DNA of 64,000 nucleotides from Tiliqua scincoides. Taxonomy: Eukaryota; Chordata; Lepidosauria; Squamata; Scincidae. Under the pieces are notes generated by a model that searched no databases, had not been told where the DNA came from, and worked only from the letters and a program-made list of their open reading frames with translations. The position numbers and the translations under genes are program-made. Positions 10,268-25,200 of the stretch are shown here, in pieces; positions within the stretch are counted from its first letter, which is position 1, and the number at the start of each line of letters is the position of its first letter. The DNA is taken from positions 6,405,267 through 6,469,266 of the forward strand of contig NC_089823.1 of assembly GCF_035046505.1 (NCBI RefSeq), read 5' to 3'.

Positions 10268-13200
10268 TGTGAATGTGAATGTGAATGGGGGAGGCGTTTA
10301 TCCAAACCTCCTCTCCATACAACTAACCAGCGGTGCTTGGGTGAGGGGGAGGATGCACATGAACCATGAGGAAGGGTGCACCTCCTTTATTACATGGAAT
10401 GGTTGGGATGATAAAGTATGGTCTGAACCAGGCTCCTGAGTTCCCTGGAGGAAGGGTAAGATGAAAATGTCATGAATAAATAAATGGCAGGCTTAGGGTG
10501 CAATCCAAACCCCTTATGTCAGTGCTTTCCAGCACTGCAGTGCAGTGCAGCACAGCAGTGCAGTGCAGTGTAGTGCAGTGCAGATAAGGGCAGTGCAGCT
10601 CTGAGGTAAGGGAACAAACATTCCTTTACTTTGAGGAGGCCTCAGTGAGTGATCCCCAACTGCAAGATGCAGCACACGTCCCACTGGCACCGCTATGCTA
10701 GTGCTGGAAAGCACTGACATAAGGGGTTAGGATTGTGCCCTTAGTTTGTTAGAGATGATCAGTTTTTGTCTTTGGTGAAGGGGTCTCCAGTAAGATTATA
10801 ATTTACGAGATTGCTGCTCCATATCTCCAGTCTTAGGGAGATGGTGATGTTTTGCCCTGTTAATGATTTTATTTGTTGTTGTTTAAGTTTTTTTCTTGTT
10901 GAATATTTGCCATAATTTCAATTCATTCATTTTATACCACCTCAGGATAAACAATATTAAAATAAAGAAATTACAAATGAGCATTTTCCCATGTCCAAAG
11001 CCATATTGAAACCAGCCGTCCAGAAATGAAACATAGAACTGTGTCCACCAGAGACAGAGCTAGTGTTGTAGAGGTGCATTCTACTGGGTATGTCTATAAG
11101 TTTACCGTAAACATGTGGCTGTCCTAGATTTCAAGGGTGGGGTGATGCTGAGCTGGGGCAACAAGCTGCAGCCTTGGTGAGTCATGCCCAGTTAAACCAA
11201 GACCGTAGGGGACAAAAGCCAGACACACTCTTAGGTGTCTCCCAAAGATCAGAGTCTCCCAGAGATGGGCAAATCCAACGCAGCTTGACTTGAGTCAAGT
11301 CACAAGTCTCTGCCCCTTTAACTTGACTTGAAAACTAGCCCTAATGGGTGTTCACCTCTGTTTTGCTCCCACCACTCGGGGAAGGGGAGGGACTGCTTGC
11401 ACACTGCAGTGAGGCTCCCTGCAATACTTAGTGCTTTGCACCCCCTCTAGCTGTGCCGCTGGTTTGAACCCAAATCAGTGGTTCGAAACCTTAAGACACA
11501 GAAAGATCTTTCAGGGTGGTTAGAAGTGGGGCCTTGATGGGTCTCCCTGGAGAGAGAATTCCCATATTGCGGTGTCTTCACTGAGAAGGCCCTGGTACCT
11601 AGCAAGCGGATCAGAGTATGTGGGCAATTCAGAGAGCAAGGTGCGGGGGAAGTCACAAAATAAACTGGTCCCAGCAAATTAAGTCTTTGAAGATTAACAC
11701 CTGCACTTGAAATTGAGTCAACAGTCAAATGGGAAATAAATGTAATCTGGGCAGATTGCCCCCCCCCCCAAAGAAAAAAAATCATGGTGGCTATGCTTGG
11801 AACCACCAGTAGTTGTATTTAAGGCAAAGTTCATATAGGGGATGTAACAGTAGTTCTGTCTGGACTGTGCTATTTTCTTTTCCCTAGCGTGCAGCTTGGG
11901 AGTGCCTGGTTGAGTTGATAACTTATGGGAGGCACAATGAATGAAGCTTGTTAAGACCGAGGCAGCCCCGAGCAGCCTTGCACTTAAATATCCCATGGGA
12001 CTGGCAGGCTGAACTTTGCTCTCACCTCCTTTCCCAAAATAGACTGCCAATTGAGGGCATGTGATGTATGAATCCCAGCCAACAAAGGGGAAAATTTGAG
12101 GGGAAGTGAACATCGCTGTAATGGCAGGTAACAATGTGATCTTAACCATAGCTTTGGATGCCACATGTGCTAGAAAGCGGAGCAGACCATCATTATGGCA
12201 GGGGGTTTCTCTGTAATCTTCAACTGGCCATGAGTCAGCTTTTGCCAGCGTAGGCAGATCTAGACGCTAAGAAATGCTGCTCAGGGAATGCGGTTTGTAG
12301 GAATCTATAGGATGGTTGCTAACAGCTGATACTTCAGTTCCGGCAGAGCAGGAAAGCAGAAAGCAGCATTTAGAATGGGCCTGTGGTCTGTTCTGCTCAC
12401 TCTTCCGGTCAGGGATGTGACTCTGTTGGGCATCTACTGTTAGAGTTTGAAGGGAGTGATTGACTTGTGCAGGGATGCAGGTGCGGGTTGTCTTCTTCCA
12501 TTGATATAAATGAGGAAACTATTCTAGATGGTGGGAGCTCCAGGTTAGTGTCGGAGTCCTCTTGGCTGGGACAGGTTCTTGGATCTGGCAAGAAGACCCT
12601 CTACTGTTGCAGAAATATGCACGCTTGGCAACGGGAAAGAATAGCTGATGAATTCACTCTGAGCTTTGTGTAGGCAGTGGAGTTAAGAGCAGTCACTGTT
12701 TTCTTTGTCTATTTTCTTTTCACCCCCGCCCTGTTCCAAGAGCCTCCATCTCCCTTTGGGCTGTGTTGCTGCTAGGCAATGCCGGCTATCGTGCAATACC
12801 GACTGAGTCAGCAGAAGGAACCAAGAGGGAGCTGGGAAAGAGGGGACTTATTTGATTAGGGCAAGGCTACATGTCACACGGACCCCCATCTTTGCAGTAA
12901 CCCAGAACCAGACTTGCTGCTCTGCTGTTGCCAGGTTGAATGTGAAATCTTGACAGATGGAAACCTAGGAAGGCTTGTCCTGGCTCTCCTAGTTGGTGGT
13001 TGGTGTTTTTAATCTGGAATGATTACACTGGATGCTGGCAGTTGCCTGCTGCATTAAGGCTTACTGCCTGTTGCCACATTTAGCAGACCAGTCCTATTTC
13101 AGGAGCCTTCACCATGACTAACAGACATCTCGGCCCCTCTGGCATCTGTATTTACCCCATGGTTGCTTTTTTGTATTTGTGTCAATTTGCATGATGCAGT

Positions 13201-16200
13201 GGCGTAGCTAGAGGGGGTGCAAGGCACTAAGTTTTGCAGGGGGCCTCGCTGCAGTGTGCAAGTGGCCCCTCTCCTTTGGAGCCATTGCAGGAGGAGGGGC
13301 TGCAAAACCCCTTTGCACCCCTTTGCACCCCCTCTAGCTACTTGACCGGTGCTGAGCTTGAAAAGGCTCTTGGATAGTGGGATGTGAGGCCCCGGGGAGC
13401 TGCACATTTCTCTGTTCCCACTTGCAGCCTTCAAACCAAACCCCAACTTTTGTAAAGTTTTTCTGGTCACCTGGGAGCCATTCACAATGTGCCACAGACT
13501 GTTGGCAACCTGGTTGCTGGCCAGGCTTCTTATGCGCGGGGGGGGGGCACTCCCTGGGGATTGAATGAACCATTTGAGCCTGACTCATGCGCGCGCACAC
13601 ACACCTTTGTTTCCACTCCAGAACGATGTGAACCTGAGTGAATACCAATTTCTCTCCCTGTGCTCCTCAGGCTTTCTGCTGGCATCTGACAGGGGTGCAA
13701 GCGTGTGGAGGGCAGGAGTACTGGAGCACCGAAGGCCGCTGCATCCCCTGCCAGGGGTGTCCGCCAGGAGAGGAGCCAGACCGAGTAAGCTGACTTATCC
13801 TTGATGCTTCTAGTTGCACACTGCACTGTAGGTGTGTGGAGGGGAGTTCCTGTGCATGTCTTCCTCTGCCTGTGGCCAGGACTGCAGTTGTGTTACCAAT
13901 CTGTGGGGGTCCAGAAAAAAAAAGACTCCAGCTTTGAGAGCAGGATTACGGTGTCTCTCTGCATTCATCTATTTATTAAACTCATTGCGTAGCTAGAGGG
14001 GGGTGCAAAGCACTACGTTTTGCAGGGAGCCTCACAGCAGCATGCAAGCAGCCCCTCTCCCTCCTCTTTGGAGTCATTCCGGGCAGTGGGAGCAAAAAGG
14101 AGGTGATGGCTCCGAGGGGGAGGGTCCACTTGCATACTGCAGTGAGACTCCCTGCAAAACTGTGTGCTTTGCATCCCCTCTAGCTATGCCACTGACAAAA
14201 CCAACCAGGTTTCTAGTCTTTGTGGATGTGCAATTATGTTTGAAAGTGTGACGGGGATTCGTACTGAAGTCTCCAAAGCTGGAGAGATGGTGTCTGAATC
14301 ATCTTCCTTGTGGTTGGGCCTGAGTGGCACATGCCTAGTAGAACACCAGACCATAGTATGCAACTTTGTTCAGTTTGCATAACGATGCAAGTGTCAGAAT
14401 TCAGCAGATTCAGCCCAGAATTTTATTCGCCTCCGCAAAGAATTTGTTAGCGCACAGAAAATGCAACCCTGTTTAAAACTTTGGTTCATAACATGGGCTG
14501 CCCCCAGTTTGTTGAAGAAAGCAATTTCAGGCTTATGGGAGGGGAGGGTTGATTTGGGAAACCGGCCTCTGTTGTTCTTGGGCACTGAGTGAGAAACCCA
14601 CTGTTTAGTCTTAGTCTCCCTGGAGCCTTTGAGATGTCAAAGACAAAGCTAAAGCCCAAACCCTTTACAGTCACAAATTTAAATTTCTGTTTGAAAACTA
14701 ATGTTCTTGTGTTCCAGCATGGAGCCTGCAAGTCAAAATGTTCCTCTTCTGTCTCCCTGGGGACATTTGCTGAGCCATCTTTTCTGTCTGGTTTTGTTAG
14801 CTCTCTTCCAAAATGCCTCTGCAATTAACACTTTCCCATAACAACCAACTCCAGACTAGCTGTATTTTGTGAGCCATGCACCAAATATGCACCTCTTTCT
14901 GAACAGGCTCCACCATCTTCTGTTTGCTCCAACGTCTCCATTCTGGGGGAAGTCCTTCACTGCCCCTCTTTCTTCCTGACAGCTGAAGTCACTGCAGATG
15001 CATGGATACTGGCAAAAAAATGTACAAGAAACTATACATCTGTGCAGAAACGACTCATGCGCTGTGTGCCCCTGCTGCATCACTGAGCACCGTTTCCTGC
15101 AAGTGACGTGCGCCACCAAGCCACAGCATCTAGATAGCAAGCCACTGTGATCAGTTGGCTTTTTCCAGGCTCAGCATGTCGGCAGAAGCTGTGTCAGCTT
15201 TGTGCCTCGGCAACCAAGTCTCAAAGCGATGGCGGCATGAGTTGCAGCCAGGTCTGCGCATATTTCATGCTTTCGTAGTTCTGCTGCGCAAGCACAGAAC
15301 TCAGCGTTTAATAACTAACCACCTCTTTCTCTGCCCCAGCTGCTTAAAATTACTCATGAGGATTCTATGACATCACTGCAGTTCTGTCAATAGAGGGAAG
15401 GAGACAGTGGCGTAGCTAGAGGGGGTGCAAAGCACTAAGTTTTGCAGGGAGCTTCACCACAGTGTGCAAGCAGCTCATCCCCCTCCCCTTTGGAGCCATT
15501 CTGGGCAGTGGGTGCAAAATAGAGGGAGGGGGAGGGGCCGCTTGCATACTGCGGTGAGGATCCCTGCAAAATTTAGTGCTTTGCACCCCCTCTGACTATA
15601 CCACTGGAAGGGGCAGCGTGAAGGTGACTTATAGCAGCAGTTGATTGTATACAGTACTAGAAATTATCGCTAGAAAGAATGCATTTAAAAGTGCTGCTGC
15701 CCCTGCCTGATGTGTAATGGCTTCTTGTTCTGCATTTTGTTGCTTTTTTTCCCTCCATAGAAATGTGGCTTTGGGAAAGGACTGGGAATGATGTGCAGGC
15801 CTTGCTCGGCAAACTCCTTCTCTTCCAGTTATGGGTTGGACCTCTGTTCATTGCATAGCCGCTGCGAGGGCAAGAAGAGGGTTCGTGCCAGCTCTGGAAC
15901 TGCGACGGCAGACACTTTGTGTGGAGACTGCATGCCAGGGTAATGTTGCGTACTGCTTGATTGCAGGGCCACCATGCCTGCACTAACCTCTTATGCGGTG
16001 GGGGGCTTCAGAGTGTTGTACTAGCCAGTGTGGAACCTCACGTGGGATTCGGTAGACCCCACATCTGTACAAATGCTTTGCACAAATGTGGTATTCCGGC
16101 AGACTGTCTGTGGATTTCGATTTTGGTTGGATTATTAAATTTATTTCATAAATTGCATCAACCAACTTTTATAACAGGAAAGAGAGATATGCAATGCCTA

Positions 16201-19200
16201 AGGCCAAATTGCTAAAATGTGGCAAGACTGGAGGGTAAAGACAGGTTAAAAATCAAGCCTGATATAACCAATAGCCAGAAACAAATTGCATTGATGCACA
16301 GAACTTGTGGCGACTACAGTATTTCAATTATTTGGTCTCCTTTTTAATAAGTTTACATTTTGCTGTGGTTGATTAAAGGCAGCGCATGTGTTCTGCCACT
16401 ATGCTGTTCACCCTCTGAGGTCCTCCAATTATTTCTTTGAACGGTTCATTTCCTCTTGTTGAAAGTTTGGCTTGGAGGGATAGTTAATAAAGCTTTTCAA
16501 GGGAACAACTGTGGGAGCAAAGCACCTCCCTAGGCTCAAGACAGACTACTGTGTATCTTGTGATCTTGTGTTTTGCCCCACCCACACTGCTCCACCCTCT
16601 GCCTCAATTTCCTCTGTGAAATCCAGAGGGGTGGCTACAAGCACCTGGGGCATTGAATGAGTTGGATCCAAAGAAGCATGAACGAAAGGGAGATGACTGC
16701 TAATGCCCTTCTCCAAAGGCTTGTTCTAGCGGAAGTGTTTCTGCAGCTCTGTCATAGGTAGAAGTCATAGCAGTTCTTGTCCTTGTGCAATTGGAAGACT
16801 GTCTCTGTTCTGGGATCCAGTTTTCCTCTGCTTCCACAGCATCCTTGCGCGTGAATAAAACAGCCTTTTCATGAGTGGCAGTTGCCCCTGCATGTTGAAA
16901 GGAGCCTTTTAGAACCAACTTGTTTCATTAATAGGCACCAGTGAAACATTGCACAATTCAGCATCCTGTGTGACACTGCAATGAAGCTGAGATAAAGTTG
17001 TCATGTGAGAATTTTCCTTGAATTTTGGGTGGTCAGGAAAGAAAAGGAGGGCTGAAAACTACAGTCAAGTTTGGGGAGAAGGGGGAAGAGAACTTAACAC
17101 AGACTTTTGTAATGCTCTGGGTAGTGGGCATCATTTTCCCAGAAGCCCCTGCAAGAGTGACACTGCATCATCCTGTAGCATCGTTCTGGGAGCTTTGGGA
17201 GGTGGGGAAGGGCTGTCACTGGAAGGGCATGTCTGGAGCTGTGAGTTTAAGTATTGCCATAAGCCACCTTGGTTTATCCCACTTCCACAACAAATGTTGC
17301 CCCCCCCCTCCAAAATTCCCAAAGTGGACCTCCAGTTTCACAAGTGGTGAATGGAGCTGTGGAAGTGTTTGTGGGCAGAGGTGGGCTCCAGCTCTACTAG
17401 TCAAGGGGATTGGGTTGAATGATGTAGCAGCTTGGGGTGACCAGACATCTCAGATCTGCTCTGAGCAGCATCCCAAGACTAGCATGGTTGGTTGGTTAGC
17501 ATGAAGGTACTCCGCACTATAAGTAGTTTCTGAGACCTAGCAAATGGCTACAAATCAGAGCAGACTGTGCAGGGCTGGGGGAGCAGAACTTGGAACAGGG
17601 CTGGTTCCCCTGTTTGCCCATACAGAAGGGCACTGGTGGACTGCCATTTTGAGGGCCAAGAAGAAATTTCTTTCAAGATCAGATTGGCAATGAACCCCCT
17701 TGTGTCTTGTGGGTGGGTTTGGGGGGCTCAATATAACTTGGTTTTGTCTATCGAATTCTAAATAGTTTCCTTTCCACCGTCCCTTTGCCCTTGGAATGCA
17801 ATGACCCAGGTGGTGCTGCGAGTTCCCTGGCAGCTGTCTGCATGAGTCATCTCCAGCCGTCTGCCCCGTCAGCACCTCTCTGGGTCATGCCTCTTCTTGC
17901 TCATGCTGGCAAGGAATGGGGTTTGCCAAACTTGCTTTTAGGGAACTGTTTCGGCAGAAAAGCATGTATGGAGCAGAAGTGCTCCGTGGCTTGACTGCCA
18001 GGGTACAGGAACACATCTGCCCAGGGACCTCTGTGTGGATTCCAGAACATTACAGAGTGGACTGTCCATTTACACGGGGTGCCAACTGTCCCATCAGGCT
18101 CTGTCACTGTCCCACATGAACTGACAGTGTCCCAGCACTGTTCTGGAGCTGTGGAGGACATGGATGGAGGCCACCCAGAAAGAGATCCATGCATTCACCA
18201 ATTCTTTTTTCAAGGGAGCAGATCTAGCCATGGCAAGAGATGCCACAGCTACATTGAGACCGATAACAGCAGGGACTCTTCATGGCCTTTGAAAGTGTTT
18301 GGAAACTTCAACTATGTCGAGAAGTGGCTGGATTGCAGGGTTGTGCATTGTGGGGGCGGCAGGTGGCGTAGAGCTGCCCCACCCATTCGCATGTGGGTTG
18401 AAAGTGCATGCACACCTCATATGGTGGCAGCACTTTTTGAAGGACTTGGTGGGACGGCTCTACCTCACCTGCTGCTCCCATACTGCATATCCCTGCTGGG
18501 TTGGTACCCAAGATCAGTTTTATGGAGCATGTAACTTCACTTTCGAAGAGGGGGTTTTCCCCCCCATGAGCACAGTTTAGCATGTCAGTTACCACTTTCA
18601 AAGATCTAAATGGACTGGCCATAGGATACCTTCAGTGTTATTGCTCTGTGTGTGGTCCTGCCCACTCTCTCAGCTGGAGGCTTCCATCGCTGGCTGAAAG
18701 TGCGCTTGGACGAGGGAAAAATGCCCCTTTGGTGAAGATGCCCAGAATCATTTTATTTTGGTGGTCTTTATTTAGCAGGTTTTATGTCCTGCTCTTTGCT
18801 GTTTATGGTAACGTGGCTTATATATGGAAGGGAACAATGAAACCAACACCAAAAAGCAGAACACTGCAACATCCAGTGAAACCCCCATAGCACAAAACTG
18901 GAGTCCAGCAAGATTTAAAGGCTTTCTAAAACAAGAACTTCCTGCCTTGAGAGGGTTAATCTGATCCCTTCCCAGCAACAATCTGCTACTGCTCCACCTT
19001 TTTGACTCATAAAGTGTTTGATACATTTTTGGGGGATGGATTATTTTTGAATATTATATGCCACCATTGGGGTTGCTGCTCTGGCAAGACATTGTATAAA
19101 TCCCCCAAATCAATAAAATAAATAAGCCCATAACATGCATACAAGCAAGTACAAGCCATGATGTGTATGCGCAACCTCCTGATTTTAGGAATGGGTTAAG

Positions 19201-22200
19201 TCAGAATGCCAGATGTAGGGGAGAGCACCAGGATGAGGTCTCTTGTTATCTGGTGTGCTCCCTGGGGCATTTGGTGGGCCGCTGTGAGATACAGGAAGCT
19301 GGACTAGATGGGCCTATGGCCTGATCCAGTGGGGCTGTTCTTATGTTCTTATGTTCTTATGTTCTTAAGTAACCCATTCTGAAAATTGCTGGATTGTGAG
19401 GCAGGCTGAACTATCGAAAGCTGCTGATGGAACCTCCATTGCTTCAGGACTTAGAAGGCCTGCTTGGTCTGGGACAGGGTGTTAATTCTGCCCCTCATAA
19501 ATGACAAAATTTTTTGGAAAGATCAGCTGCCTGGAAGGCTTGCAAGCTTGCAGACTGGGGCCTAGGAAATAGTCTAGGTTGGAGCATCCAGTGAAATCAA
19601 TAGGTGGTCACAAGAATGACGTATACCAGCTGCCTCCAAACTCTAGCCCATGGGCCGGATTTGGGGTTCAGGAGAAGCCGTCTGCTCTGTGTGTGAAACT
19701 TACTGTTCCAGCACACCACAGCTTGTCATCCTGAGATTGGGATGATGCGATGCTCTGGGCAGTTGGAAATCTGGTTGCAGTGCCCACTGAGGCATCACTC
19801 CATAGGTGTGGTTGCCCAGAGTGTCGCATCATCCTGCTGTAGGGACATGATGAGTTGCAGCATGCCAGAATGGTAACAGCCGGTCACACTGGGCAAGCAG
19901 CGGTGCGCAGCGGTCTCCAATTTGGAGACCGCTGGTGTGTGTGTATATATATATACCAAAAAGACTGCATACAAGGCCTACTGCACCCCCTCGCTGCATA
20001 GCCCTTCTCTTTAGAGTGAAAATAATTCTTTCCATTGACCTTGTGGGTGTGCTTGCCTTTTAGTTCTTGCAGCCCTCGTGTTCACTGTCAAGAATACAAG
20101 AGCAAGCAGGCTCATGTGTTTGTGACTCTGGTTTGAAGTCCTTGTCTGGGAGGGGTATCCGGTTAGGGCCTATCTGCAGCGAACCACTGCTGGCAAGGTG
20201 AGTTCTTGCAGAGGATGGCTAAGCAACTCTTCCCAAAAGCCACATTCTGTATATCAAAATCGTGCCACTCTTGCGCACCAGGAAGCGTAACAATCCCAAC
20301 CCCTTGTTAGGAAAGCAGCAGGGAGGAAAAGGGGGCCGACTCAGTGAGTCATCCCAGGCCTTTGGCTGAACCTGGTGGAACTTGTGTGCTCCAAGCCAGA
20401 GGGAGGCAAGAAACTGGAGGCTTCTGCTGCGGTCATATTTTGCTTTCTCGAGGCTGCTGACTCCGGTGCAAGTAAGCCTGACTAATCTAAATTCCCGTCC
20501 TGATTTGTAAAAGGGTGGAACAGGAGAACTGCCGGCTTTTTTTCCCTGCTTCCTTAATCTTCAGCATCTGGGTTCTTGGTGGGAATTGCTCACGACCACG
20601 TCACAGTAACTCAGCCACCTCTGCATGGAGCTCTGCAATTTTTGAGCAACGTGGGGCTCTATCCTTTGTCATAAGATAAAACGCATCCTTTATTTAAAAA
20701 AAAAAACTTTCATGTATAAATGATTGTGGCAGCAGACAGTATCAAGATAAAAACAGTTGTATTTGTGTTGGTGCAGAAAATCCCATTTGGAATGCTGACT
20801 GAATATGGTTCTTGTGTTCTGATAGTATCTGGGCTCCTCCTCTGGAGACACGTGGCTCCTCGTGCACTAGAAAGTAGTGTGCGTGACACAGATGGGTTTG
20901 GAAGTGTACCATGGAGTCTGGGGTGAGTCACACATGGAAACTATCGTAAACTGCTTCTGTGAAAGCAGTGATGTCAAGCCCCAGAAGAGGAGCACTTTAG
21001 AAAATGTGTAGCAATTTTGTTCCTGATGGAACAGAGTGGAGTCTCTGGACAACTTGGGCTGATCAGCCACTCACCCAATGCTCTCTTGCCCCTTCTAGGT
21101 ATTACAGTCCAGAAGGAGAGACAGATCCAACAGCCATCTGCCTGCCCTGCTCCTCTGCCCCTAAAGGCATGCCTGGATGCCCAGGTGAGAACAAAGAAAA
21201 TGAAGGGTCCTTTGGCTGCTCCTGCTCGTCTTTGGTGCTCTCAATCAGCCCATGTCACTTGAGAATCCTGTCCTTCCATCAGACGCCATCACAAGCCGCT
21301 TCACCTGCAGGCTTTTTGGGCCCCAGTAGCATAGCCACAGGGGATACTGTAACTGCAGTGGGCACTGCAATGCACCGTGTAAGTGGCCCCTCCCCCTCGC
21401 CATGAGACCCATTCCAGGCAGCGATGGCAATGTCTCAGCACCTACAGTACTTACTGCGCCACCCCCTGGCTATGCTACTGTAGTTCAGCATTGTCTGCAC
21501 CAGCAGGCAGCAGAAGGCAGGGGCCTCTCTCCTCTCCTGCTGCCCGACGCTTTGAATTGGCTGCTTGGGGCTGGACTGCCAACCTCCTGCATGCAACCCC
21601 TGTTGCTTTCTGATGCAGTGGAGTGCTTGGCCTCTGATTTGTGTGCCAAATCTTTTTGTCATGAATGGGCTCTTCTGTGATGAAAGACAATATGTACCTC
21701 TCCAGGGGTCCTCTGGCTCTTCATCCTGCTGCAATGGTTTTGTAGCTGGCCCTTGATAAACCACTTTTCCTGCCCCCCCTTGTCTCCCAGGGTCCAGGAA
21801 GTGGCTGACACGCCTGGCTCGGAACGCTGAGGCCCTGCAGAGACGGGATGAGAAGGTGGCAGCCAATGGCACCCGGGAGGGGAAGCCGGAGGAGAGCACC
21901 ACGCAGTACGCAGTCCTGGCCATCGTGCCCGTCTTCTGTGTGATGGGTCTGCTGGGAATCCTCTTCTGCAACCTGTTGATGAAGAAGGGCTACCATTGCA
22001 CTGCCCAGAAGGACGAAGAGGGAGCGAAATCCGAGAGGAATGGTGAGGACAGAATGCAGTTGGGGTGGGATGTGAGGCCGCCTCAGTGGCAGGTACAAAG
22101 CACTTGTATTGTCTCTGGCACAGTTCCGGCATCACTGTTATTGAGGCTCGCTCTTAATGTGGATCAGATGAACATACACATGAAGCTGCTAACTGAGTTG

Positions 22201-25200
22201 AGACCATTGGTCAACCTAGTTGAGTTTTCCCACACTGACTGGCAGCAGCTCTCCAAGGGTTCAGGCAGGCTTTTTCCTCCCAATCCTACTTGGTGATGCT
22301 GCAGGGATTGAACTTGGGACCTTAGAGCAAGTGCTCAACTCTTCTGCAAAGTGTCACTTGTGAATGTCATTAAGGCAAGAGAGAACATAAGAATATAAGA
22401 ACAACCCCACTGGATCAGGCCATAGGCCCATCTAGTCCAGCTTCCTGTATCTCTCAGCAGCCCACCAAATGCCCCAGGGAGCACACCAGATAACAAGAGA
22501 CCTGCATCCTGGTGCCCTCCCTTGCATCTGGCATTCTGACATAACCCATTTCTAAAATCAGGAGGTTGCACATACACATCATGGCTTGTACCCCGTAATG
22601 AATTTTTCCTCCAGAAACTTGTCCAATCCCCTTTTAAAGGCGTCCAGGCCAGATGCCGTCACTACATCCTGTGACAAAGAGTTCCACAGACCAACCACTC
22701 ACTGAGTAAAGAAATATTTTCTTTTGTCTGTTCTAACTCTCCCAACACTCAATTTTAGTGGATGTCCCCTGGTTCTGGTGTTATGTGAGAGTGTAAAGAG
22801 CATCTCCCTATCCACTCTGTCCATCCCCTGCATAATTTTGTATGTCTCAATCATGTCCCCCCTCAGGCGCCTCTTTTCTAGGCTGTAGAGGCCCGAACGC
22901 CATAGCCTTTCCTCATAAGGAAGGTGCCCCAGCCCAGCAATCATCTTAGTCGCTCTCTTTTGCACCTTTTCCATTTCCACTATGTCTTTTTTGAGATGCA
23001 GTGACCAGAACTGGACACAATACTCCAGGTGTGGCCTTACCATAGATTTGTACAACATGGAACATGGAAGGCATGGAAGGCAGCTAGTTTGAACCCAGCT
23101 ATGCATGTCTGCAAATGCCACCCGCAAATAGGTGATGGTGACTGTGATGTGGGCGGGTGTTGCAGCCCATGCCCACCTGCTGTGAAGCTGACCCCAGTCC
23201 CAGCCTCCCCATATACATATTGGCAACCTTCAGTCTCGAAAGACTATGATATCGCGCTCTGAAAGGTGGTTCTGGCACAGCGTCTAGTGTGGCTGAAAAG
23301 GCCAATCCGGGAGTGACAATCCCTTCCACACCAGGAGCAAGTGCAGTCTGTCCCTGGTCTGTCTCCCTGGCTATGGGCCTTCCTTCTTTGCCTCTTAGCC
23401 TCAGACTGTTGGCCAAGTGTCTCTTCAAACTGGGAAAGGCCATGCTGCACAGCCTGCCTCCAAGCAGGCCGCTCAGAGGCCAGGGTTTCCCACTTGTTGA
23501 AACCCTAAGGCCTTCAGATCCCTCTTGCAGATGTCCTTGTAGCGCAGCTGTGGTCTACCTGTAGGGCGCAAAACAGATGGGGATCAAATGGCAAATCTGA
23601 CAGAAATTCATCAGGTTACCTTAAGCCAACCATTTTCTCAGGGTCTCGGCCCCCCTTTGCAAGATGGTGATTTTAGAAGAACTGGATTTGCTTCTAGATC
23701 TTTTGCAATGGGTTACAAGCCATGATGTGTATGTGCAACCTCCTGATTTTAGAAATGGGTTATGTCAGAATGCCAGATGCAAGGGAGGGCACCAGGATGA
23801 GGTCTCTTGTTATCTGGTGTGCTCCTTGGGGCATTTGGTGGGCTGCTGGGAGATACAGGAAGCTGGACTAGATGGGCCTATGGCCTGATCCAGTGGGGCT
23901 GTTCTTATGTTCTTATGTTATGATGCATGTTGAGAGAATGGGTGTGATGTGATTTGGAGTACTTAAAGCAAGCTACACTTTCATTTTAGATCCTGTCTTT
24001 TTAGCAAATTGCATGAAATGGCTTGCCACATAATCAAACATATAACACGCGGCAGCAAAGATTAAAAAAACTAATACAAATAGCAGCTGCCTAAGATGAC
24101 AGCATTGGAAAAAATGGTGAGCTTCTCATTGAATCAAAATTCAGAAACATATCAGCCTCTGGCACTTAGTCTGGATCTTAACCCCCCTCCCCAGCAGCCT
24201 GGCATTACACTGGGCTGCTTAGATCTCTGCCAGCAATTGAGCTGGCGCAGATCTGAATAGCCCCATTGAGTTGACTGAGGTATTAGTCAGGGTAAGGGGG
24301 AAAAACATCCCCTTACTCCAAGTTGCACGGCAGTCACGTCCAACCCTGCATTGCGTACAGTGCAAGCCAGCTGGCCTACCTGTTCTAGCACAAGGTAGGA
24401 TTGGGCTGCCCTTCTTGCCTAGTATTCAGACTTCCTATGTGAGTGGAGAATCTGGCATCTGCCACAGGATTCTGATGATCCTCCCCGGATTTAATTTTTA
24501 TAGCAAGTTTCTATTCCTCATGAAGTGTAGTTGGAAGCCCTCTGGGAGCAGCAAGCATTTAGTTACTCTGCTTGATGCCCACCACGCATTCATTTCTCCC
24601 TCTCTTCTTCAGAAGAGGTAAAGATGGCTAGGTGGGGCTGATGAACAGCAGCAACTGCATAGGGCACACTGTACAAATCTGCCGCTTCTCTGGTGAGAGA
24701 TCAGTCTTCGGGCTCCCCTCTCTCTCCCTTTCCCCACCTTCTGCCTCTATTCCGAAATCTGATCTTCCCCTCTTTGTCCTTGTTCTGCCTGGTTTCCTCT
24801 GCACTGAGCGTTTCTCAGCAGTGCTGGTGGGAATGAAGACGAGCTGTCCTTGCTCGATTACAGCAAGGCACGCTGCAAACCTTTGTTTCTCTGCCAGTGA
24901 AGTCAGCAAAGCAGCAGACAGTATTTCCACTCAGTTCAAGACCTCAGCTCCTTTGCCCCTTAATTAAGGTAAACTTTGCTGAATCTGAGCAGCTAGTGCA
25001 TGCCTTGCTAAACCTGAGCTCTTCTTTTAGCTGGGTCTGTGCTACACCATCTGCAGTTCTTGACGACCCTCTCATGAGAGCCACTGGACTTGGAATACCG
25101 AGGAGGAGGATGTTGGGATGGAAGTGCTTTGCATTCTTCTCCTGGTTGTGCCGTCTGCCTCTGGTCTAAGCCCCTAAGAGTCACCACATTTAAAACAGTG

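Larger units (their letters stand above)
9007..13670 (+). other. RELT: RELT intron 1 (after first coding exon)
   Basis: 4.7 kb intron holding a minus-strand tRNA/L2-type SINE (9405-9765), a plus-strand tRNA SINE (9938-10085), a GT microsatellite, a Harbinger-type MITE, the right part of a hAT-like MITE (to 11461) and a further copy at 13197-13348. No extra exon recognised. Confidence 0.85.
15940..21098 (+). other. RELT: RELT intron 3
   Basis: 5.2 kb. Contains a plus-strand CR1 3' end (19151-19367) and a hAT-like MITE (19627-19934). From 16.0 to 18.7 kb I recognise nothing. A spurious exon-like block at 20052-20200 was rejected because its phases do not fit. Confidence 0.85.

Noticed and set aside
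10157-10439. Open frames with Cys-Val repeats
   Set aside because: Translation of the GT microsatellite.
17025-17504. 159-codon plus-strand frame in RELT intron 3
   Set aside because: No domain; several overlapping frames on both strands are open, typical of chance.
20052-20200. Exon-like block in RELT intron 3 with cysteines and a GTGAGT donor
   Set aside because: Acceptor and donor phases (0 in, 2 out) cannot be spliced between coding exons 3 and 4, which join perfectly in phase 2; no family match.
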